From positions 871,296-935,295 of the forward strand of contig DIYO01000009.1 of NCBI GenBank assembly GCA_002427755.1: DNA of 64,000 nt, in the 5' to 3' direction. The DNA is from Roseivirga sp. UBA6052. GTDB taxonomy: Bacteria > Bacteroidota > Bacteroidia > Cytophagales > Cyclobacteriaceae. Shown piece by piece: positions 42,817 to 49,353 of the stretch (position 1 is the first letter of the stretch; each line of letters begins with the position of its first letter). The notes below the pieces were generated by a model that saw nothing but the letters and a program-made list of their open reading frames with translations, was not told the origin of the DNA and searched no databases. A program made the position numbers and the translations under genes.

Positions 42817-42830
42817 GTTTGATACCATTA

Positions 42831-42845
42831 GACTACCTAGTAGTC
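42831..42845. repeat. Small palindrome before the tRNA-Leu remnant
   Basis: GACTAC-cta-GTAGTC, followed by AATGCCGG. The equivalent position before the intact tRNA-Leu (43151-43165) reads GGCTAC-gaa-GTAGCT, followed by AATGCCGG, so the hairpin is part of the duplicated segment and its pairing is kept. In the second copy it also encodes the last codons and the stop of the GIY-YIG gene. Confidence 0.6.
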
Positions 42846-42853
42846 AATGCCGG

Positions 42854-42872
42854 TTTACCTACCGTAGGTAGG
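42854..42872. repeat. Micro-palindrome insert 1 in tRNA remnant
   Basis: TTTACCTACCGTAGGTAGG (19 bp) splits the remnant after its fifth base. It contains the palindrome ACCTAC-c-GTAGGT and shares CCTACCG...AGG with insert 2. Confidence 0.7.
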
Positions 42873-42882
42873 AGTGGTGGAA

Positions 42883-42902
42883 CCCGCCTACCGGCAGGCA
42901 GG
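42883..42902. repeat. Micro-palindrome insert 2 in tRNA remnant
   Basis: CCCGCCTACCGGCAGGCAGG (20 bp) splits the remnant after its fifteenth base. It is palindromic around GCCTACCGGCAGGC and clearly related to insert 1 (common core CCTACCG..GG.AGG). Confidence 0.7.
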
Positions 42903-42918
42903 TTGGTAGACACGCAAC

Positions 42919-43164
42919 ATGTACTTCGTTTATGCCATATCGAGTCAATCTCGTAACTACATATATGTAGGATTGAGCGATGATGTAGACAGAAGAGTTA
43001 AAGAGCATAATGGTGGTAAGAATAAAACAACATGTCCATATAGGCCATTTGTTTTATTCCATAAAGAGCAGTTCAATACGAGAACTGATGCAAGGCAAAG
43101 AGAGAAGTATTTGAAATCTGGAATAGGAAAAGAATACTTGAAAAAGATACTGGCTACGAAGTAG
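42919..43164 (+). CDS. Small GIY-YIG endonuclease inserted at tRNA-Leu
   Basis: 81 residues, a stand-alone GIY-YIG domain of the UvrC/URI type. The two signature strands are YFVYAISS and NYIYVGLSDD (GIY read as VYA, YIG as YVG), the catalytic Arg lies in VDRRVKEHN, and the catalytic Glu is probably in QREKYLKS. The ATG starts 1 bp after a 30-nt copy of the tRNA-Leu 5' end, and the TAG stop lies 5 bp before the intact tRNA-Leu, so the gene exactly fills the space between two copies of the tRNA start. This fits a homing-type nuclease using the tRNA gene as target. Whether it is active is unknown. Confidence 0.9.
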   Translation: MYFVYAISSQSRNYIYVGLSDDVDRRVKEHNGGKNKTTCPYRPFVLFHKEQFNTRTDARQREKYLKSGIGKEYLKKILATK

Positions 43165-43169
43165 CTAAT

Positions 43170-43253
43170 GCCGGAGTGGTGGAATTGGTAGACACGCAAG
43201 ACTTAAAATCTTGTGGGCATTTGCCCGTGCGGGTTCAAGTCCCGCCTCTGGTA
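43170..43253 (+). tRNA. tRNA-Leu (anticodon UAA)
   Basis: 84 nt. Acceptor GCCGGAG/CTCTGGT (two G-U pairs), D arm, anticodon arm CAAGA-CTTAAAA-TCTTG with TAA at 34-36, a long variable arm (TGGGCATTTGCCCG) and T arm GCGGG-TTCAAGT-CCCGC, discriminator A. CCA is not encoded (CAA follows), unlike the neighbouring tRNA-Gly. It reads UUA. Its first 30 nt are duplicated upstream of the GIY-YIG gene. Confidence 0.97.
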
Positions 43254-43254
43254 C

Positions 43255-43285
43255 AAAACCTTCTCAGTTATTGGGAAGGTTTTTG
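43255..43285 (+). terminator. Intrinsic terminator after tRNA-Leu
   Basis: AAAACCTTC / GAAGGTTTT stem with an 11-nt loop and trailing T/G, directly after the tRNA. The following 43286-43441 shows no gene. Confidence 0.8.
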
Positions 43286-43441
43286 TGTTTAATAGGGTTA
43301 AGAATTTCAGCTTCCGAAGATTTATCGAAGGAAGGTATGGTACAGAAGCCTCAACAGAAATGTGGAGGCTTTTCTTTTTTATAGAGAAAATGGGTCAGGA
43401 TATCAGTCAGAGATTCATTTAAATCTTACTGGATTAAGTGA

Positions 43442-43879
43442 TTAAAAGATAATAGGCAATAAACTCTCTAGCGCACCAATCATTAAACTGATGATTAACC
43501 CGCGTGTAGAAAGGGTAGTGGTATCAAAAGTATTGGTGTGAGCGATCCAAATACACGGGACGGCACAGGCAAACATGATTACATATATAGCTAAAGGCAT
43601 GCTGGCAGAGGTAACTCCGATAAGGTCGAATAGAATTTCTTCAACAACCATATAGCCATATATAGCCAAGGATAGATTTGTTCTTTTAGCTTTTCTGAAT
43701 AATAAAAACGAGGCATCTAACAGAGCTACACTCAAGATAAGCAGGGAGAATTGTAGATAATACTCGGGTTTGAAGTACATATCTAATTCTACTTTGATTT
43801 GGGTGACTAGAAAAAAATAGACAATCAGGCCAACAGATGTAACTCCCAATAAGCTTGCTAGAAGCTTTCTCTTTTGCAT
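43442..43879 (-). CDS. Integral membrane protein, unknown (weak lycopene-cyclase-domain resemblance)
   Basis: 145 residues with four TM helices (SLLGVTSVGLIVYFFLV; YYLQFSLLILSVALLDASFLLF; MPLAIYVIMFACAVPCIWIA; GLIISLMIGALESLLPIIF) and a polar loop carrying YMVVEEILFDLIG. The Glu-Glu helix recalls the PxEE motif of CarR-type lycopene cyclase domains, but Pro is absent and the length is short, so this is only a hint. It is divergent from the TetR gene. Confidence 0.65.
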   Translation of the reverse strand: MQKRKLLASLLGVTSVGLIVYFFLVTQIKVELDMYFKPEYYLQFSLLILSVALLDASFLLFRKAKRTNLSLAIYGYMVVEEILFDLIGVTSASMPLAIYVIMFACAVPCIWIAHTNTFDTTTLSTRGLIISLMIGALESLLPIIF

Positions 43880-43950
43880 ATCTCAAGTTAATTGAAATTA
43901 TTTTTTTCACTACGGAACTTTCTTTTTCTCTTGATTGTCTATAAATTGTA

Positions 43951-43964
43951 AGTGATTACTCACT
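43951..43964. promoter_or_regulatory. TetR-site-like operator before tetR
   Basis: AGTGA-TTAC-TCACT lies directly before the ATG at 43965. It shares the half-site TACTCAC with the longer palindrome at 44507-44526, suggesting autorepression. Confidence 0.55.
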
Positions 43965-44492
43965 ATGACAGAGAAGCAACTTCAAATATTAGAATCAGCA
44001 CTTGAGCTTTTTGCGCTAGAAGGTTACAAAGCCACCTCTACCAGTAAGGTGGCGAAGCGTGCTGGCGTATCTGAAGGATTAATCTTTCGTCATTTTGGTA
44101 ATAAAGACGGTCTCTTAAAGGCCATTATGCAGCAAGCAGAGGAGAAGGCTAAAGTACTTTTCGCGGATATTGTTTTGGAGGAAGACCCAAAAGAGGTTAT
44201 CAGAAAAACACTATCAATTGCTCGAGACAAGTATAATGACCAAAAAGAAGCAGATTTCTGGAAACTTCAATACAAAATCAAATGGGAGTTAGAGGAGTAT
44301 GGAGCGCACAAAATGAAGCCTTTACATCATGCCCTAACGATCGCTTTTGAGAAGTTGAATTATGAAGACCCGGAAGCAGAAGCCCTAGAATTATTACTAA
44401 TTCTTGATGGCATGGCCACGAGATTCTATTTGCAGGAAGATTTTCAACGCTTAGAAATGGTAAATCACTTAATGAAGAAATACAAACTCTAA
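43965..44492 (+). CDS. TetR-family transcriptional regulator
   Basis: 175 residues. The N-terminal helix-turn-helix is canonical: ILESALELFALEGYKATSTSKVAKRAGVSEGLIFRHFGNKDGLLKAIM (residues ~6-54). The C-terminal ligand domain is short and diverged. It precedes an SDR gene with a 50-bp gap containing a perfect 9-bp inverted repeat, and a related site overlaps its own start. The simplest model is repression of itself and the downstream dehydrogenase genes, relieved by a small hydrophobic substrate (inference). Confidence 0.92.
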   Translation: MTEKQLQILESALELFALEGYKATSTSKVAKRAGVSEGLIFRHFGNKDGLLKAIMQQAEEKAKVLFADIVLEEDPKEVIRKTLSIARDKYNDQKEADFWKLQYKIKWELEEYGAHKMKPLHHALTIAFEKLNYEDPEAEALELLLILDGMATRFYLQEDFQRLEMVNHLMKKYKL

Positions 44493-44506
44493 AAAATTTT
44501 AATCAA

Positions 44507-44526
44507 TTGTGAGTAAGTACTCACAA
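44507..44526. promoter_or_regulatory. TetR-type operator before the SDR gene
   Basis: TTGTGAGTA-AG-TACTCACAA is a perfect 9-bp inverted repeat centred 26 bp before the ATG at 44543, the typical form and place of a TetR dimer site. Confidence 0.75.
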
Positions 44527-44542
44527 ACAAAAATTCAAAAAC

Positions 44543-45361
44543 ATGAAAAACACAGTATTAATTACAGGAGCAAGTGCCGGAATCGGTAAGGCCACAGTAA
44601 AGTATTTTAATGAAAAAGGTTGGAATGTAATTGCCACTATGAGATCTCCTGAAAAGGAAGAAGAACTCACACAATTAGAAGATGTGCTGGTAACAAGACT
44701 AGACGTGCTCGATTTAGATTCTATCAACTCAGCTATCTTAGAAGGAACTGAAAAGTTTGGTAAGATTGACGCCTTAGTAAACAATGCAGGTTATGGTGCT
44801 TATGGCCCGTTAGAAGCCTTCGAAAGAGATAGCATCCTGAGACAATTCAATACCAATGTAATTGGTTTAATGGATGTAACAAGAGCCATACTTCCTCACT
44901 TTAGAGCCAATAAGAATGGAGCGATTGTTAACATCTCTTCCATTGGTGGAAAAATGACTTTCCCATTAGGCTCACTCTATCACGGAACTAAGTTTGCTGT
45001 AGAGGGAATTTCAGAAGCATTGAGTTACGAGCTCAGTCAATTTGGTGTGAAGGTGAAGATCGTTGAACCAGGAGCCATTGCCACTGATTTTGCAGGCAGA
45101 TCTTTCGACTTCCAGAATGACGAATCGATGCTTGAATATCAGCAGTTGGTATCCACCTTATGGGATGGTTTTGGAGATGCTTTGGCAAATGCTGCTACTC
45201 CTGATGTGGTGGCCGAGGTGATCTACACATCTATTACTGACGGAACTGATCAGTTGAGATATACTGCGGGAGAAGATGCGAAGATGTATATGGCGGCTCG
45301 TAAGGAACAAGAGGATGGCGAGTTCATTGGTGCATTAAGAGAAAGATTTGGTTTAAAATAA
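44543..45361 (+). CDS. Short-chain dehydrogenase/reductase
   Basis: 272 residues, classical SDR. The NAD(P)-binding TGASAGIGKATV (TGxxxGIG) is near residue 6, NNAG in ALVNNAGYGAYGP near 80, Ser in NISSIGGKMTFP near 134, and the catalytic Tyr-x-x-x-Lys in LYHGTKFAVEG near 150. The family sub-group (MRSPEKE, EPGAIATDF, EVIYTSITDG) acts on ketones, aldehydes or steroids/retinoids; the substrate is unknown. It is controlled by the upstream TetR through the adjacent palindrome. A terminator with a TACG loop follows. Confidence 0.92.
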   Translation: MKNTVLITGASAGIGKATVKYFNEKGWNVIATMRSPEKEEELTQLEDVLVTRLDVLDLDSINSAILEGTEKFGKIDALVNNAGYGAYGPLEAFERDSILRQFNTNVIGLMDVTRAILPHFRANKNGAIVNISSIGGKMTFPLGSLYHGTKFAVEGISEALSYELSQFGVKVKIVEPGAIATDFAGRSFDFQNDESMLEYQQLVSTLWDGFGDALANAATPDVVAEVIYTSITDGTDQLRYTAGEDAKMYMAARKEQEDGEFIGALRERFGLK

Positions 45362-45368
45362 ACAACAT

Positions 45369-45396
45369 GCCGGCCTACGGGTCGGCTAAATTTTTT
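45369..45396 (+). terminator. Intrinsic terminator with UACG tetraloop
   Basis: Stem GCCGGCC-TACG-GGTCGGC (one G-U) then TAAATTTTTT, 7 bp after the SDR stop. The C(UACG)G loop is exceptionally stable. An in-frame ATG inside it (45367) is therefore not the start of the next gene. Confidence 0.8.
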
Positions 45397-45399
45397 GAT

Positions 45400-46062
45400 A
45401 TGAAAGTAATAATCACAGGAGCAACAGGAATGGTTGGAAAGTCTGTGCTATTAGAGTGCTTGAAAGATGACAGAATCTCTGAAATCCTTTTGATCAACAG
45501 AAGATCGACAGAGGTATCAGATCTTAAAGTTAAAGAGCTGCTTCATTCAGATTTTTTAGACTTGAGCCCAATCGTTGACCAGCTTGAAAGTTACGATGCG
45601 ATATATCATTGTATGGGTGTATCTGCAGTAGGCATGAAAGAAGCTGATTACACAAGACTCACATTTGATCTTACCAAGCATTGGGCAGACACGCTTTTTG
45701 ATATCAATCCTGATATGGTTTTTAATTATGTATCAGGAACGGGTACAGACAGCTCAGAAGAAGGTCGACAAATGTGGGCACGAGTGAAGGGAAAAACAGA
45801 GAATTATCTGCTTCAAAAAGAATTTAAAGATGCCTACATGTTTAGACCAGGTGGAATTCTGGTAGAGAAAGGCATACAACCCGCAAATGGATCAGTCAGC
45901 AAATTCTACAACTTGCTCAGGCCATTGATTTGGCTGCTCAGGAACACCAAATATGTCACTACAGGGCCCAATATTGGCAAGGCCATGATCAACTCGATCT
46001 TTAAACCTCAGGAAATTAAAATTTTAGAAAACCCAGATATCGATGCCTTGGCTACCACTTGA
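45400..46062 (+). CDS. NAD(P)-binding epimerase-like protein (atypical SDR)
   Basis: The start is at the ATG at 45400 (MKVIITGATGMVGKSVLLECL), because the longer frame starts in the terminator; 220 residues. A Rossmann fold with TGATGMVG, then YHCMGVSAVGMKEADYTRLTFD and NYVSGTGTDSSEEGRQMWARVKGKTENYLLQ, where the usual Tyr-x-x-x-Lys is replaced by an ARVKGKTE segment. This is the pattern of atypical SDR proteins such as HTATIP2/YwnB-like NAD(P)H-binding proteins. The function is unknown. It is followed after 36 bp by the cytochrome gene. Confidence 0.85.
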   Translation: MKVIITGATGMVGKSVLLECLKDDRISEILLINRRSTEVSDLKVKELLHSDFLDLSPIVDQLESYDAIYHCMGVSAVGMKEADYTRLTFDLTKHWADTLFDINPDMVFNYVSGTGTDSSEEGRQMWARVKGKTENYLLQKEFKDAYMFRPGGILVEKGIQPANGSVSKFYNLLRPLIWLLRNTKYVTTGPNIGKAMINSIFKPQEIKILENPDIDALATT

Positions 46063-46098
46063 GCCAGATAATGAATAAATTCCATAAATCAACCCAAC

Positions 46099-46701
46099 AT
46101 GAAACCTACTAAACTCATTTTACCCTCCTTGTTGATTTTCTTTGCCCTTGCCGCATTTTTTATTTCAAAAGGCAATGAAGAAATAAACACTCGCATTGCA
46201 GAAGACAACACCACCACTGTAGAAAGCGAAGCGGCTTTTGAGAAAATGATGGATGTGCTGACGCATCAGCGCTGCATCAATTGTCACCCTTCTGATGATA
46301 CGCCTAAGCAAGGGGAAGACAGTCATCCCCACAACTTTGGATTGGTAAGAGGTAATCTTAACGCAGCTACTAATTGTAATACTTGCCATCAAGATACCAA
46401 CAATGATTGGTCTGGTGTACCTGGAGCTCCTGATTGGAGTTTGGCTCCACACAGCATGCGTTGGGAAGGTTTATCTCGAATAGAAATAGCTCAATCCATG
46501 ATGGATCCGAAAAGAAATGGGGGACGAACAGCAGATGATATCATGCATCACTTAACAGAACATGAATTGGTATTATGGGCATGGACACCGGGTATAGATG
46601 CATCGGGTAATCCTAGAGAATTACCTCCTGTTTCGAAAGAAGAATACATAGAAGCTGTAAAGACTTGGATTGACAACGGAGCAGTAATTCCTAAACAATA
46701 A
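46099..46701 (+). CDS. Periplasmic dihaem c-type cytochrome
   Basis: 200 residues with an N-terminal hydrophobic signal or anchor (LILPSLLIFFALAAFFIS). Two haem-c motifs: CINCH near residue 55 and CNTCH near 94. The C-terminal part (YIEAVKTWIDNGAVIP) is the end seen in Bacteroidota planctomycete-like cytochromes. It lies 24 bp upstream of the IorA gene, so it most likely accepts electrons from the molybdenum hydroxylase and feeds them to the respiratory chain. The axial methionine or histidine ligands cannot be assigned with certainty. Confidence 0.88.
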   Translation: MKPTKLILPSLLIFFALAAFFISKGNEEINTRIAEDNTTTVESEAAFEKMMDVLTHQRCINCHPSDDTPKQGEDSHPHNFGLVRGNLNAATNCNTCHQDTNNDWSGVPGAPDWSLAPHSMRWEGLSRIEIAQSMMDPKRNGGRTADDIMHHLTEHELVLWAWTPGIDASGNPRELPPVSKEEYIEAVKTWIDNGAVIPKQ

Positions 46702-46725
46702 CCTTCAACCTAAAATCAATAAAGT

Positions 46726-47184
46726 ATGGAAATCACTTTCAAACTCAATGGACAACCTCAAACCGTTAATGTTGACGGTGATACCCCTTTGGTATGGGTG
46801 ATCAGGGATGTTCTCAACCTTAAAGGAACGAAATATGGCTGTGGTAAAGCGGCTTGTGGTGCATGCACCATCAACATTGATGGCAATGCCATTCGCTCTT
46901 GTTCCTACGCAGTAAAATATGCTGATGGCAAAGACATTCTTACGATTGAAGGCCTTGAAGAATCTCATCCGGTGAAGCAAGCTTGGACAGAGCATATTGT
47001 ACCTCAATGTGGCTATTGCCAACCTGGCTTTATGATGGCAACCAATGCCCTATTAAACCGAAACAGCAATCCGTCTGATGAAGATATCGATAACAATATT
47101 GTTAACGTATGCCGTTGCGCTACTTACTACAGAATGCGAAAAGCCATTCATAGAGCTTCAGAATTAACCAATCAAAACGCTTAA
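46726..47184 (+). CDS. (2Fe-2S) subunit of molybdenum hydroxylase (IorA-like)
   Basis: 152 residues holding both [2Fe-2S] clusters of the xanthine-oxidase family. The plant-type cluster cysteines are in KYGCGKAACGACTINIDG and RSCSYAV; the second cluster is in CGYCQPGFMMATNALL and NVCRCATYYRMRKAIH. This is the small subunit of isoquinoline 1-oxidoreductase-like or aldehyde-oxidising enzymes. It is followed 3 bp later by the large subunit. No FAD subunit is present, so electrons go from FeS to the cytochrome rather than to FAD. Confidence 0.94.
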   Translation: MEITFKLNGQPQTVNVDGDTPLVWVIRDVLNLKGTKYGCGKAACGACTINIDGNAIRSCSYAVKYADGKDILTIEGLEESHPVKQAWTEHIVPQCGYCQPGFMMATNALLNRNSNPSDEDIDNNIVNVCRCATYYRMRKAIHRASELTNQNA

Positions 47185-47187
47185 ATC

Positions 47188-49353
47188 ATGGGAGAGAAGA
47201 AGAAAAAAGGTTGGTCAAGAAGAAAGTTTTTGGTCAGATCATCAGTAGGATTAGGCGTAGTCATCGGAACAGGTTATTTCACTCGTAGTATTTGGAGAAG
47301 GTATCTGGCAGGTTTTGCCAATACGTTAGAGTCGCCATACCAGGGGACATCATCGAGCCCAACGGTTTGGTTCGAACTGACGGTAAATAACAAAGTGATT
47401 CTCCATTCCACAAAAGTTGAAATGGGGCAAGGAACACACACGGGTCTAGCCCAAATTGCCGCTGAAGAATTAGGGGCGAATATGGATCAGATGATCGTAA
47501 AACATGCCGAGTCGATGAGTGGCAATGTGGATATTTTCGCTACCGGTGGAAGTACATCCATATCAAGCTTATGGGTACCCTTGAGAGAAATCGCGGCTAC
47601 CATGCGCGAGATGATTCGCAATGAAGCAGCCAAAATTATGGAGACCACACCAGACAAAATTCAGTTGGCCAATGGTATTGTTACTGATGGAAATGACTCA
47701 TATACCTTTGGTGATATCGTTCAAAGGGTAGCTGAATGGGAAGAGGTAGATACTCCGGATTTAAAACCTATTGAGAAGGCTAAATATGTGGGTAAACCCG
47801 TGCCAAGAGTAGACCTGAAAGCAAAGGTAAATGGTGAACCCTTCTTTGGTATGGATGCCGAAATGCCTGATATGCTTTATGGCTCAGTGCTCAGACCGCA
47901 TATGGTAGATTCCAAATTGATTTCTGCAGATGTGTCAAAAGCGGAGTCAATGCCTGGCGTGGTGAAAGTGATTCAGGAAGAAGATTTTATTGGGGTTGTA
48001 GCCAACTCATTTGTTGAGGCCGAGAAGGCAAAACTTACCATAAAGGCCAATTGGGAAACGAATCAAGATTGGAATTATAGCGATGTCGCTTCCATGATCG
48101 AAGTGGGCAAAGGAGATGCACAAACCATTCAAAAATCTGGTAGTCCTTCAGGTATTTTGGATAATGAAGAAGGTCTAATTACAGCTGAGTACAAGAGTCC
48201 CATGGGAGCACATGCCCAGATTGAACCCAATGGTGCTGTAGCTTTTGTTGAAGAAGATCAAGCAACCGTAATGATGTCTACTCAGGTGGTTGAAATCACT
48301 AGAAAGGAGATTGCGAAAAGACTAGGCTTCAAGAAGGATCAAGTGAATATTAAGCCTACCTATTTAGGAGGTGCTTTTGGTAGAAGACTCCACACACCCA
48401 ATTCAATTGAGGCGGCAGTGATGTCGAAGGCCGTGGGCAAACCGGTAAAAAGTTTCCTCACTAGACAAGAAGAGTTCCAACATGATACTTTCCGTCCGCC
48501 AACACATAATGTGCTGAAAGCAAAGCTGAATGGTCAAGGCCTCATTGAGGCACTGGAGCATCATATCTCGAGTGGTGATGTCTCTTATGGCTCTCCTTTA
48601 TTACCCGCTTTTGTCAATAACCTCATTGGCTCAGATGTGGGGGCCTGGCGAGGTGGAATGATTCAATATTCAGGAATCCCAAATTACAAAGCGGTGTCAT
48701 GGAGAGTGAAATTGCCTTTTGCAACGAGCTGGTGGAGAAGTTTAGGACTTTTGGCAAACACCTTTGCTATTGAGAGCTTTATGGATGAGCTAGCCGAAAA
48801 GACTGGTAAAGATCCAGTTGATTTTAGATTGGCTCAAATCGATGATAGCAAAGCCGGGACACGCTTAAAAGAAGTCATTAAGGCTTGTAGAGACAAAGCT
48901 GGTTGGTCAACCGAGGTGAAAGATGGTGTGGCCATGGGTTTTGCTTGTTCAACAGATGTCAATGTCCCTTGTGCACATATCGCAGAAGTCTCGATGGATG
49001 GTGATCAAATCAAAGTGCATAAAGTAACTTGTGCCATGGACCCGGGAATGGTCATTAATCCAGATCAGGTGAGAGCGCAATGTGAAGGGTCTATCATTAT
49101 GGGTCTGAGCGCTTCTTTGTTCGAAGAGATGAGCTTAAAAGACAATCAATTGACTCCTACTATTTATGGTCCTTATCGCATGGCTTTGATGAGACATGCA
49201 CCTAAGGAAATTGATGTGGTTTTGTTAGAGAATGATGATAAACCAGGAGGTGTTGGTGAACCACCATTAGGACCAATTGGAGCTGCAATAGCCAATGCGA
49301 TTTATAAATTGACTGGTGAAAGAAGAAGAGAAATGCCTTTGGCGAAAGCCTAG
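47188..49353 (+). CDS. Molybdopterin-binding subunit of a Tat-exported Mo hydroxylase (IorB-like)
   Basis: 721 residues. The N-terminus GWSRRKFLVRSSVGLGVVIG is a twin-arginine signal, so the folded enzyme works in the periplasm. Molybdopterin-binding segments are visible: VEMGQGTHTGLAQIAAEELG, ATGGSTSI, YLGGAFGRRLHTPNSIEAAV, and near the end GGVGEPPLGPIGAAIANAI, which carries the catalytic Glu of the GVGE motif. The reaction is probably water-dependent hydroxylation or aldehyde oxidation; the substrate is unknown (isoquinoline is only the family name). The small subunit has no signal and should be co-exported with it. Confidence 0.93.
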   Translation: MGEKKKKGWSRRKFLVRSSVGLGVVIGTGYFTRSIWRRYLAGFANTLESPYQGTSSSPTVWFELTVNNKVILHSTKVEMGQGTHTGLAQIAAEELGANMDQMIVKHAESMSGNVDIFATGGSTSISSLWVPLREIAATMREMIRNEAAKIMETTPDKIQLANGIVTDGNDSYTFGDIVQRVAEWEEVDTPDLKPIEKAKYVGKPVPRVDLKAKVNGEPFFGMDAEMPDMLYGSVLRPHMVDSKLISADVSKAESMPGVVKVIQEEDFIGVVANSFVEAEKAKLTIKANWETNQDWNYSDVASMIEVGKGDAQTIQKSGSPSGILDNEEGLITAEYKSPMGAHAQIEPNGAVAFVEEDQATVMMSTQVVEITRKEIAKRLGFKKDQVNIKPTYLGGAFGRRLHTPNSIEAAVMSKAVGKPVKSFLTRQEEFQHDTFRPPTHNVLKAKLNGQGLIEALEHHISSGDVSYGSPLLPAFVNNLIGSDVGAWRGGMIQYSGIPNYKAVSWRVKLPFATSWWRSLGLLANTFAIESFMDELAEKTGKDPVDFRLAQIDDSKAGTRLKEVIKACRDKAGWSTEVKDGVAMGFACSTDVNVPCAHIAEVSMDGDQIKVHKVTCAMDPGMVINPDQVRAQCEGSIIMGLSASLFEEMSLKDNQLTPTIYGPYRMALMRHAPKEIDVVLLENDDKPGGVGEPPLGPIGAAIANAIYKLTGERRREMPLAKA

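Larger units (their letters stand above)
42849..42917 (+). pseudogene. Remnant of the 5' third of tRNA-Leu, interrupted twice
   Basis: Reading GCCGG / AGTGGTGGAA / TTGGTAGACACGCAA and skipping two inserts gives exactly the first 30 nt of the intact tRNA-Leu(UAA) at 43170. The copy stops at the base of the anticodon stem, 1 bp before the GIY-YIG start codon. With no anticodon, T arm or 3' acceptor strand it cannot be a tRNA. It is best read as the piece left behind when an element entered the tRNA gene. Confidence 0.85.

Noticed and set aside
42849..42917. Possible second tRNA-Leu gene
   Set aside because: Only the first 30 nt are present and they are interrupted; no anticodon loop, variable arm, T arm or 3' acceptor strand.
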